Below the pieces are notes generated by a model, which saw nothing but the letters and a program-made list of their open reading frames with translations, was not told the origin of the DNA and ran no database searches. Shown here in pieces: positions 6,593-12,446 of a stretch of DNA of 12,446 bases. Origin of the DNA: Roseburia sp. AM59-24XD (lineage in GTDB: Bacteria; Bacillota; Clostridia; Lachnospirales; Lachnospiraceae). A program made the translations under genes and the position numbers. Positions within the stretch are counted from its first letter, which is position 1. Each line of letters opens with the position of its first letter. The stretch covers positions 1-12,446 of the forward strand of contig NZ_QUET01000048.1 in assembly GCF_003478445.1 (NCBI RefSeq), in the 5' to 3' direction.

Positions 6593-8361
6593 CATACCGG
6601 TGTTACGGAAGGCATGGACAGGGAAAACAGGAGAGGACAGATGGGCGGGAAGCAGCTGCATCGTATCTGCTGATTGAGGAGGCAGTCTGTCCGATATGCA
6701 AAAGCCGGGATCACGTTGAAGTGGAATCGCGGCTTTACTGGTGTACACACTGCCGGATACCGTTGTATGAAAAGAACTGTCCGCTGTGCCATGCGCCTGC
6801 GGAGGAGTTTGTACGTGACTGTCGTATAGTATTCCCTGAGGAAAAACGGCTTCTGGAGCTTTTGATGGAGGCAGAGCCCGGTACATATGACCACAGCAGT
6901 GTGTGGAACGGGGGAGGCATTTATTATGCGGATGGACTGAGGCTGCCGTTAGAGATCACGAAGCTGTCAGAGGAACAGATCCGTCGGGCAGCACAGAAGA
7001 TACCGGAGGCATTCCGAAATATTGACACGCGGGAGTTTGACCGGATGCGGGAACGGTTTGTGCGAGCTAATTGCAGGCGGTTTTGCGAGCTTGAAACAGA
7101 AGCCGTGGATTATATCCGAACCAGCGTGGAGCGGTATGGTATTTCTAAATGCTATGTTTCGTTCAGTGGCGGAAAAGATTCTACAGTTGTAGCAGAATTG
7201 GTGCGCCGTGCGCTGGGAATGGAATTGATGCACGGATTTGCGGATACTACCTTAGAACTTCCGCAGACACTGGAATACATCCGGCGTTACAGACGAAGTC
7301 ATCCGGATATCTATTTTATTGATGCAAAAAGCAGGGGCGAGCAGTTTGAAGCACTTTGTGAAATACTGGGGCCACCGAGCAGAGTCATGCGCTGGTGCTG
7401 TACGGTATTCAAAACAAGCGCATTAAACCGGCGGCTGGAAATGTGTTTCCCGGAAGGAGCGATCCTGTCCTTTCAGGGGATCCGGCGGGCAGAGTCTTAT
7501 GGGCGTCGGAAATATGACAGAACATCTCATAAAAACAAGATTGGCAGACAGATCACAGCATCGCCGATCATCGACTGGCAGGACTTTGATGTATGGCTGT
7601 ATATTGCCACAACAGGGATTGACTTTAATCAGGCGTATCGTCTGGGATATGCCAGAGTGGGATGCTGGTGCTGTCCCAATAACAGTACATGGTCAGAAAT
7701 ATTGGCACAGATTTATATGCCGCAGCAGCATCGCAGCTTTAAGCGGCTGCTTCTTGATTTTGCGGTCAAAACAAATAAAAAGGATCCGGAAGAGTATGTC
7801 CGCACCGGACAATGGAAAGCGAGACTGGGAGGATACGGTCTTGCGCATGCAAAACAGTCGGTCGTTTCGTATACGCCCTGTGTCAATGAAGCGGATGCGT
7901 ATCGTTATGAATTGACACGTCCGGTGACCGCTTCGTTTTTTGAACTGTGGAAGCCGTTTGGGTGGATCCACAGAGAACTCGGCAGCAGACATCTCGGTGA
8001 GGTTTATGTACTTGACCGGGATAAAATGCCGGTTCTTCGTCTGCAGGCAAGAGAGGGTGACATGGCGGTCAAGATTGTTGTTGAAGCCTTAGACAGAATG
8101 GGAACGAAAAGCAGGGACAAGGCGAGGAGATATGTGGAAGCACAGATCACCAAATATCAGATGTGCATCGGCTGTCATGCCTGTGAAGAAATTTGTCCGC
8201 ATGGTGCACTGCATTGTGATACAGAAGGTTACCGGATCAATGATGAAAAGTGTTTTCGATGCAGAAAATGTATTAATTATTTTAGTGGAGGCTGTTATAT
8301 CCGGAAAATCCTTTCAATTCCGCGGCAGCAGAGGAGCAAACATGAACAGGAAAACAGATAA
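6586..8361 (+). CDS. PAPS-reductase-family PP-loop ATP pyrophosphatase with zinc-ribbon N-terminus and C-terminal 4Fe-4S domain
   Basis: About 591 residues. The N-terminus has three CxxC pairs (C35/C38, C53/C56, C65/C68), probably zinc-binding. The central domain is the adenylating PP-loop fold shared by PAPS reductase, DndC and SspD: SGGKDS at 194-199, RWCC (269-272), the GIRRAES...R block, PIIDWQDFDVWLYI, and GCWCCP (C360, C362, C363). The C-terminus has a ferredoxin-like CxxCxxCxxxCP (C527, C530, C533, C537) and a second cysteine set C556, C559, C562 and C570. It probably activates a substrate with ATP for sulphur transfer; the substrate is unknown. Archaeal-type PAPS reductases with a similar domain order are an alternative. 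Start: ATG 6586 has GGAG six bases upstream; an in-frame ATG at 6574 has a poor binding site. Both ends overlap neighbouring genes. Confidence 0.85.
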   Translation: MLTYRCYGRHGQGKQERTDGREAAASYLLIEEAVCPICKSRDHVEVESRLYWCTHCRIPLYEKNCPLCHAPAEEFVRDCRIVFPEEKRLLELLMEAEPGTYDHSSVWNGGGIYYADGLRLPLEITKLSEEQIRRAAQKIPEAFRNIDTREFDRMRERFVRANCRRFCELETEAVDYIRTSVERYGISKCYVSFSGGKDSTVVAELVRRALGMELMHGFADTTLELPQTLEYIRRYRRSHPDIYFIDAKSRGEQFEALCEILGPPSRVMRWCCTVFKTSALNRRLEMCFPEGAILSFQGIRRAESYGRRKYDRTSHKNKIGRQITASPIIDWQDFDVWLYIATTGIDFNQAYRLGYARVGCWCCPNNSTWSEILAQIYMPQQHRSFKRLLLDFAVKTNKKDPEEYVRTGQWKARLGGYGLAHAKQSVVSYTPCVNEADAYRYELTRPVTASFFELWKPFGWIHRELGSRHLGEVYVLDRDKMPVLRLQAREGDMAVKIVVEALDRMGTKSRDKARRYVEAQITKYQMCIGCHACEEICPHGALHCDTEGYRINDEKCFRCRKCINYFSGGCYIRKILSIPRQQRSKHEQENR

Positions 8362-10318
8362 TATAAAGATGGAATGGCTTATAAAAGCAATGCACGAATT
8401 ACAGGGGCGACCGGAGCTGTTTGATAAAAACGGACGCATAGGGGCGGATATTCTCGGACATGCACCGGTTACTGTGCGCAATATCGGAACAAGGCTTACA
8501 GAACTGGGACTGGCACAGACGGGAAAGCAATCATTCCTGACACCGCTTGGAGAACTGGTTCTTCACTGTGATCCGTATCTGGAACGGTTCGAGTCTGCCT
8601 GGCTTCTTAACCGGACGGCACAGATGACAGGCGGAGCGGATGAGGCAATCGTACAGATTATTCAAGGTGCGTCTGGCCGGAAAATGCAGTGGAAATTGGA
8701 ACAGAACCTGTCTCTGCCGGAAGAACAGATGGCAGCCTGCTACAAAATGGCAGACCGGACATCGGTTGAACTTCTTCAGGATGGGATGATGCTGTTTTCG
8801 TGCCGGTATTATATTGAGAAAGGAATGCGCCGGATATATCGCTGCAGGGAATGTGCGCCGGAGGAATGTGAGACGGTTCTGGAACAGTCCTGTATGCGGA
8901 AACAGTCTGTCATCTGTCTGATTCGCGGAGAAATAACAGCATCGGATGAAATTCAGAATGTCATTGATCGGATAAGTACGTATCCGGCGATCATTGTCGG
9001 CAAGGTGGACGGACGGTGGAAGGCAGTGCGTGCCGGAAAGGGTGCGGTATCCTGCGAAAGTATAAGCCGTCTTCTGCAAATAATGTGGGAGCAAAGCAAA
9101 CAATATTATCCGGAAACACCGTTACTTCGAATGGAAACGTTGATGGCAGATGCTTTGACACTGACACAGCGCCGGGTGAGAATGAGAGTTATTGATGCAA
9201 TTTTCGGGCGGACGACAGGATATAAGAGGAGAACCTCTTATATGGAGGAAGAGCGTCTTTGCCGCTGTGTGGCAGAGATGACCGGGGCGAACGGAGACAA
9301 ACAGGCAGAGCCTGTCATGAATCGGATCCTGCTGCAGTTTCACCGGTTTATAGACGATGCACGGAAGAGTCCGCAAAATCTGCAGACATTGTACAATACA
9401 CTGCAAGCACCTCCGTATGGTCTGCCGGGAGGTATTATTCCTGTTCTTCTTGCAGTGGCGCTGATGGAACAGAAGCTGGATGGCGTGCTCCGCGTCGCAG
9501 CGGTAGAGCAGGTGATCTGTGGAAAGACGCTGGATAATGCAGATAAGGAACCGGCAAATTATGAGTTATATATAGAAAATGTATTTCTGCATCCACAGGA
9601 ATATCAGGAGGAACTTGCCGGTCTTTTTGACATTGACCGGGAAGAACTGGACAAAACCGGCAGGTTTGAGAGGACGAAGTTAGTGGCAGACCGGATCGCG
9701 GACTGGTATCAAAAGCTTCCGCTGTATACCTGGTCGATGGGGAGCACCGGAGCATGCGGGAAGCAGACGGAAGCATTTGTCAGAGCATGCCGCCGGAAGA
9801 GAGATCGTTTCTTTTCCTTCCTTTATCGGGACATCCCGGACTGTCTGCTGGCACAGAATGCAAAGGAATGCATTCAGGCACTGCAGGCGCAGAAGAGTCT
9901 TTTGGAAGCCTGCTATCCGAAACTGCAGAAAGAACTTTGTGAAATCACCGGGAAGATATGTGGAGAGGCATCGGTAGAAGAAACCGAGAGGCTTGCAAAA
10001 CAGCTTATGGGGGTTACAATGGAGTATTTTCAGCCGGACAGTGCTGAAATTTATGCCGGAAAGCTCCAAAACTATATGAATGAGAAACTTGGCGGAAAGT
10101 ATTCGGGGACTCCGACTCTGGAAATTGTTATTTGCGAAAAAGCTGCGAAGGATATCAGCTGCAGAATATATCATGAATCGCACGGGCAGACGGCACAGCT
10201 TCTGAAGCGGCAGATACATTATCTGATCGGGGAGACCAGAAATGCACTGGAACAGGAAGAGAAAGCAGCGGTTTTGATCCGGGTGCTGCAGGAGGTGATA
10301 GAGAATGATCTATCTTGA
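8342..10318 (+). CDS. Large protein with DUF4007-like N-terminus, unknown function
   Basis: A 658-residue protein, not confidently assigned. Residues about 10-95 follow the pattern I recall for DUF4007: a helix-turn-helix-like VTVRNIGTRLTELGL (43-57), LTPLGELV (66-73), DPYLE (77-81) and WLL (87-89). I recall DUF4007 proteins encoded beside PAPS-reductase-family and cysteine desulfurase genes in DNA-sulphur and related defence loci. The rest looks soluble and helical. It includes PPYG (357-360) followed by a hydrophobic helix, and a QKLPLYTWSMGSTG segment, faintly like the helical regions of large conflict-system ATPases, but no Walker A motif is present. No membrane segment or signal peptide. 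ATG 8342 has GAGGAG five bases upstream. It overlaps both neighbours, implying coupled translation. Confidence 0.6.
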   Translation: MNRKTDNIKMEWLIKAMHELQGRPELFDKNGRIGADILGHAPVTVRNIGTRLTELGLAQTGKQSFLTPLGELVLHCDPYLERFESAWLLNRTAQMTGGADEAIVQIIQGASGRKMQWKLEQNLSLPEEQMAACYKMADRTSVELLQDGMMLFSCRYYIEKGMRRIYRCRECAPEECETVLEQSCMRKQSVICLIRGEITASDEIQNVIDRISTYPAIIVGKVDGRWKAVRAGKGAVSCESISRLLQIMWEQSKQYYPETPLLRMETLMADALTLTQRRVRMRVIDAIFGRTTGYKRRTSYMEEERLCRCVAEMTGANGDKQAEPVMNRILLQFHRFIDDARKSPQNLQTLYNTLQAPPYGLPGGIIPVLLAVALMEQKLDGVLRVAAVEQVICGKTLDNADKEPANYELYIENVFLHPQEYQEELAGLFDIDREELDKTGRFERTKLVADRIADWYQKLPLYTWSMGSTGACGKQTEAFVRACRRKRDRFFSFLYRDIPDCLLAQNAKECIQALQAQKSLLEACYPKLQKELCEITGKICGEASVEETERLAKQLMGVTMEYFQPDSAEIYAGKLQNYMNEKLGGKYSGTPTLEIVICEKAAKDISCRIYHESHGQTAQLLKRQIHYLIGETRNALEQEEKAAVLIRVLQEVIENDLS

Positions 10319-11408
10319 TTATGCAGCAACCTCATATATAAAAGAAGAGTGTGTTTATCAGGAAATGGATCGCCTGTTTCGGACAATGTCCGTCAATGCA
10401 GGACGAGGAACATATCCGGCAAGCCGGCAGGCACAGAAGCTGATTGATGAGACGAGGGCGCAAATAGCATCGCAGACCGGCTGGTATGATCCTTCAGATG
10501 TCTATTTTACCGCGTCGGCAACTCAGGCGTGTAATATAGTGCTGCAAGGGCTATCCTGGGAGCAGGGGGATATTGTGTATTTATCGCCGTATGAGCACAA
10601 TGCAATCGCCCGTGTGATGGAAACTTTGCGTCTGCGGTATAAGCTTCAGATCAGGCTGCTTCCGGTAGATGGGGATGGTTACATTGATCTGGAGCAGACG
10701 AGACAGCTTTTCCGGACGTATGCACCCAAAGCTGTATGTGCGGTGATGGTCAGCAATGTGACCGGATATATCCTGCCGGTGAAACAGATAACACAATATG
10801 CACATGCCGCGGGTGCCGTTGTTATTTCAGATATGGCACAGGCACTTGGTATCGTTCCGGTTGAGCTGACAAAGGATGCACCGGATTTTATAATTTTTGC
10901 AGGGCATAAGGGGATTGGCGGACCGTTTGGTACGGGAGGATTTATTGTATGCGGCGGCAAAATGCCGGAGCCGGTTCTGTATGGAGGCAACGGCGTGGAT
11001 TCCCGGAATCTGCAGATGCCATTGACCGGAAGCGCACGTTATGAAGCCGGAAGCAGTAACGCACCGGCGATCGGAGCACTGAAAAAAGCACTGGAGGTTC
11101 TGCCTGATCCACGGGAAACATTGCAGAGAGAGCAGCATCAGATCGCATTGCTGCAGAAGGAGCTTCACGGACAGAGAGGAATCTGTTTTTATCCGGCGCA
11201 CCGTATTCAGGAGCAGTTTACGGGGATCCTGTCATTTCGTCTCAGAAGATACACACCGGAGGAAACGGCAGACATCCTAAGTGCGGAATACGATATAGCG
11301 TGCGCAGCGGATATCATTGTGCACCATATGTACATGACATTTACGGAACCGGAGATACAGGAACGGTTCGGGTCAGCGTGGGAAGATATACAACGGAGGA
11401 AGAACTGA
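10305..11408 (+). CDS. Cysteine desulfurase (class V aminotransferase), frameshifted before the catalytic cysteine
   Basis: The open frame gives 367 residues of a PLP-dependent cysteine desulfurase, which would take sulphur from L-cysteine and pass it on as persulfide. Family marks: MIYLDYAATS at the start, NAGRGTYPASRQA, D176-x-AQ179 for the cofactor ring, and the Schiff-base lysine K202 in FAGHKGIGGPFGTGG. It looks closest to the EF2568-type family of desulfurases. Frame is lost after A332 (11298-11300). The following 35 residues are not family-like, and the true end (VR.GYHCAP...) lies in the -1 frame to 11443. As read, the product lacks the catalytic cysteine and should be inactive. Translation starts at ATG 10305 behind an excellent AGGAGGTGA, overlapping the previous gene by 14 bases. 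Sequencing error, real mutation and recoding remain open. Confidence 0.85.
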   Translation: MIYLDYAATSYIKEECVYQEMDRLFRTMSVNAGRGTYPASRQAQKLIDETRAQIASQTGWYDPSDVYFTASATQACNIVLQGLSWEQGDIVYLSPYEHNAIARVMETLRLRYKLQIRLLPVDGDGYIDLEQTRQLFRTYAPKAVCAVMVSNVTGYILPVKQITQYAHAAGAVVISDMAQALGIVPVELTKDAPDFIIFAGHKGIGGPFGTGGFIVCGGKMPEPVLYGGNGVDSRNLQMPLTGSARYEAGSSNAPAIGALKKALEVLPDPRETLQREQHQIALLQKELHGQRGICFYPAHRIQEQFTGILSFRLRRYTPEETADILSAEYDIACAADIIVHHMYMTFTEPEIQERFGSAWEDIQRRKN

Positions 11409-11443
11409 TACGGCTGGCAGAGGTACTGCACAAGCTGTGCTAG
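11300..11443 (+). other. Displaced C-terminus of the cysteine desulfurase (-1 frame), including catalytic Cys
   Basis: Reading from g11300 in the -1 frame gives V-R-S-G-Y-H-C-A-P, then YVHDIYGTGDTGTVRVSVGR, then YTTEEELIRLAEVLHKLC and a TAG stop at 11441-11443. This is exactly the conserved end of group II cysteine desulfurases; the catalytic cysteine codon is TGT 11318-11320. It joins the upstream frame seamlessly (…YDIA|VRSGYHCAP…) if one G is restored at GCG|TG (11300/11301). The whole gene is therefore 10305-11443, about 379 residues if intact. No ribosome binding site supports independent translation of this fragment. Confidence 0.88.
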
Positions 11444-11485
11444 AGGCAGTTTCAAAAAAATGGAAAAAATACTTTGCAGAAAGTG

Positions 11486-11514
11486 TTGTATTTTGAAATC
11501 AAATTGAGTATACT
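11486..11514 (+). promoter_or_regulatory. Promoter of 6S RNA
   Basis: TTGTAT (11486-11491), a 17-base spacer and TATACT (11509-11514) lie immediately upstream of the 6S RNA 5' end. Transcription would start near 11521. Confidence 0.75.
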
Positions 11515-11520
11515 ATCTAT

Positions 11521-11705
11521 AAAAGAAATCACCTGGGGTGTGCGACACTCCTGACATTTTGAACCTACACTTTTGAACAGGGATTCCTATATCTATGTAT
11601 GGATGTCATGCCCTATTACCTGGGACGGCAGAAGTACATGTGCGGTTACCCACCTAGCACATGCTAGGACTCAAAATTCAGGAACCGGCATTTTGGGCTT
11701 CTTTG
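11521..11705 (+). ncRNA. ssrS: 6S RNA
   Basis: A noncoding stretch of about 185 bases with its own promoter and terminator folds as a long irregular rod, as expected of 6S RNA, which binds housekeeping RNA polymerase as a promoter mimic. The terminal stem pairs AAAGAA (11522-11527) with TTCTTT near 11699-11704. Further in, CCTGACATTTTGA pairs with TCAAAATTCAGG with one bulge, leaving a large central region. I recognise the CATTTTGAACCTACA...TTTTGAACAGGG block as Firmicutes 6S-like. A local hairpin GGGGTGT-GCG-ACACTCC near the 5' end could compete with the outer stem. Exact ends are estimates. Confidence 0.8.
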
Positions 11706-11710
11706 ACAGC

Positions 11711-11740
11711 AAGAGGATCATATTAATGTGGTCCTCTTTT
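11711..11740 (+). terminator. Intrinsic terminator of 6S RNA
   Basis: A 12-bp stem (11711-11722 with 11727-11738, with two G-U pairs) closes a TTAA loop and is followed by a T-rich tract (TTTT...TTTT). It lies directly after the predicted 6S RNA 3' end. Confidence 0.85.
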
Positions 11741-11776
11741 CGATTTTAAATTTTTTGCAAAAAATAAAAAAAAGAC

Positions 11777-11805
11777 TTGACGGAGATCGTGTCGGGTGTT
11801 ATACT
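11777..11805 (+). promoter_or_regulatory. Promoter of the tRNA-Ser genes
   Basis: TTGACG (11777-11782), a 17-base spacer and TATACT (11800-11805) are followed about 45 bases later by tRNA-Ser(UGA). Probably drives both serine tRNAs. Confidence 0.8.
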
Positions 11806-11849
11806 TGTCAAGCAGCGTTCGGGAAGACGGACGTCACAAATGAATATGT

Positions 11850-11935
11850 GGAGAGGTATCGAAGTGGTCATAACGAGGCGGTCTTGAAAACCGTTTGTCC
11901 GCAAGGGCGCGTGGGTTCGAATCCCACCCTCTCCG
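11850..11935 (+). tRNA. tRNA-Ser (anticodon UGA)
   Basis: The acceptor stem GGAGAGG (11850-11856) pairs with CCTCTCC (11928-11934), with discriminator G. The anticodon arm GCGGT-CTTGAAA-ACCGT gives anticodon TGA at 11885-11887. The long variable arm and the T-arm GTGGG-TTCGAAT-CCCAC confirm a class II serine tRNA. CCA is not encoded. It reads UCA and, by wobble, other UCN codons. Confidence 0.96.
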
Positions 11936-12037
11936 TTATTATTGCCCGGAGTCATATCGACACCGTGCAATTTTTTTCTGGCAAATGCAGCCGGGAGAAT
12001 AAAAGAACTAATACAATATTATGTGTTAGATCAGCTT

Positions 12038-12126
12038 GGAGAAGTACCCAAGAGGCTGAAGGGGCTCCCCTGGAAAGGGAGTAGGTCGTTAATAGCGGCG
12101 CGAGGGTTCAAATCCCTCCTTCTCCG
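12038..12126 (+). tRNA. tRNA-Ser (anticodon GGA)
   Basis: The acceptor stem GGAGAAG (12038-12044) pairs with CTTCTCC (12119-12125), with discriminator G. The anticodon arm CTCCC-CTGGAAA-GGGAG gives GGA at 12072-12074. It has a long variable arm and the T-arm GAGGG-TTCAAAT-CCCTC; CCA is not encoded. It reads UCC/UCU. It lies 102 bases after tRNA-Ser(UGA), probably in the same transcript. Confidence 0.96.
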
Positions 12127-12128
12127 TT

Positions 12129-12154
12129 ACACAGTAAGTTGATTCATACTGTGT
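12129..12154 (+). other. Stem-loop after tRNA-Ser(GGA)
   Basis: ACACAGTA (12129-12136) and TACTGTGT (12147-12154) form a perfect 8-bp stem with a ten-base loop two bases after the tRNA 3' end. There is no T-tract, so it is more likely a 3' processing or barrier structure than a strong terminator. Confidence 0.45.
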
Positions 12155-12192
12155 TGTGCACCGCAAGTTCGTTGGTGACACTGACGAGTTTT

Positions 12193-12214
12193 GATTTTCG
12201 AAAGGAAATCTTTT
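12193..12214 (+). terminator. Weak terminator-like hairpin before the rRNA promoter
   Basis: GATTTTC, a GAAA tetraloop and GGAAATC form a 7-bp AT-rich stem followed by TTTT. It is weak. Its T-run is also the left arm of a 10-bp stem TTTTCTGCAA (12211-12220) / TTGCAGAAAA (12242-12251), so the two folds could compete. Confidence 0.35.
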
Positions 12215-12251
12215 CTGCAAAGACGGTTGGAAGACGAGAGCTTGCAGAAAA

Positions 12252-12302
12252 TAAAAAAAACTTAAAAAAAGTGTTGACAACATCGAGAAAGCGTGCTAAT
12301 AT
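12252..12302 (+). promoter_or_regulatory. Strong rRNA operon promoter with A-rich upstream element
   Basis: A perfect TTGACA (12274-12279), a 17-base spacer and TAATAT (12297-12302) are preceded by an A-rich tract (12252-12270) that looks like an UP element. Transcription would start near 12309. Confidence 0.88.
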
Positions 12303-12308
12303 ATATAT

Positions 12309-12446
12309 CGTTGTCGCGCAAGACAAGCGAACAACAGACAAGCGGGAACGCTTGAGAGAAGCTTGATAATTGAACAGTAAAACAACCCTGAAAATTCTAA
12401 TAAAAGATGTGAATCACATCTTAAAAAAGATTTTCAAGATCAAAAC
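12309..12446 (+). other. 16S rRNA precursor leader (rrn operon), mature 16S beyond the window
   Basis: Noncoding leader typical of Clostridia rRNA operons, ending in the A-rich, GATTTTC-containing stretch that usually precedes the first bases of 16S rRNA; no mature 16S sequence is present. It holds a 6-bp hairpin with a GGAA tetraloop (12339-12354) and a perfect 8-bp hairpin around AAT (12404-12422). The latter is enclosed by GAAAAT (12390-12395) pairing with ATTTTC (12430-12435), a possible processing stem. The segment CTTGATAATTGAACAG (12362-12377) may be a BoxA-like antitermination site, but this is uncertain. Confidence 0.75.

Noticed and set aside
8132..8341. Upstream extension of the DUF4007-like protein to 728 residues
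   Set aside because: It overlaps the Fe-S coding region of the preceding gene; ATG 8342 has a well-spaced GAGGAG.
8342..10318. Possible Walker A ATPase motif in the large operon protein
   Set aside because: Glycine-rich spots such as GRTTGYKR and GASGRK do not fit GxxxxGK[ST].
11292..11303. Programmed -1 ribosomal frameshift in the cysteine desulfurase
   Set aside because: A -1 slip here gives the right protein, but ATA GCG TGC is not a slippery heptamer and no clear downstream stimulator was seen. Kept only as one possible explanation of the break.
11776..11812. Inverted repeat CTTGAC...GTCAAG flanking the tRNA-Ser promoter
   Set aside because: Only six bases per arm, one arm being the -35 box itself; likely chance.
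11728..12142. Open frames crossing the tRNA genes on both strands
   Set aside because: They read through two clear serine tRNAs and the 6S terminator; no coding support.
1..12446. CRISPR array or transposase-type insertion sequence
   Set aside because: No regularly spaced direct repeats and no transposase-like frame or terminal inverted repeats; the only mobile element seen is the partial group II intron.

Overview
The window looks like core chromosome from a gut-type Firmicute, most likely a member of the Lachnospiraceae (Roseburia / Agathobacter neighbourhood). I infer this from the moderate GC, strong GGAGG-type ribosome binding sites, the gene order M16C peptidase - era - yqzL-like - recO, and a Firmicutes-type 6S RNA followed by two serine tRNAs and an rRNA operon leader. 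The species call is inference; no database was consulted.

Region 1 (1-232): the left edge is the 5' end of a group II intron lying on the minus strand. It is inserted a few bases beyond a strong intrinsic terminator hairpin (118-159), the placement typical of bacterial class C introns. A promoter follows.

Region 2 (233-5842): a plus-strand housekeeping run encodes an M16C (presequence-protease-like) zinc peptidase, Era GTPase, a small secreted BspA-type leucine-rich-repeat protein, a YqzL-like small protein and RecO. The spacing is tight and these genes are probably cotranscribed.

Region 3 (5766-11443): this is the most interesting part. A minus-strand XRE regulator converges on, and overlaps, the end of recO. 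From the other side of a shared control region runs a four-gene, translationally coupled plus-strand operon: a 71-aa HTH protein, a PAPS-reductase-family PP-loop ATPase with N-terminal zinc-ribbon cysteines and a C-terminal iron-sulphur domain, a 658-aa protein whose N-terminus resembles DUF4007, and a cysteine desulfurase. A cysteine desulfurase (sulphur donor) paired with a DndC/SspD-like ATP pyrophosphatase and a DUF4007-like protein suggests a sulphur-transfer system acting on a nucleic acid. Known dnd/ssp/BREX partners are absent from the window. The desulfurase reading frame is broken: a one-base loss near 11300 throws the conserved catalytic-cysteine block (HCAP, 11315-11326) into the -1 frame, where it continues perfectly to a stop at 11443.

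Region 4 (11444-12446): an RNA block holding a 6S RNA with its own promoter and terminator, tRNA-Ser(UGA), tRNA-Ser(GGA), and a strong rRNA promoter with the 16S leader. The window ends just before 16S rRNA would start.
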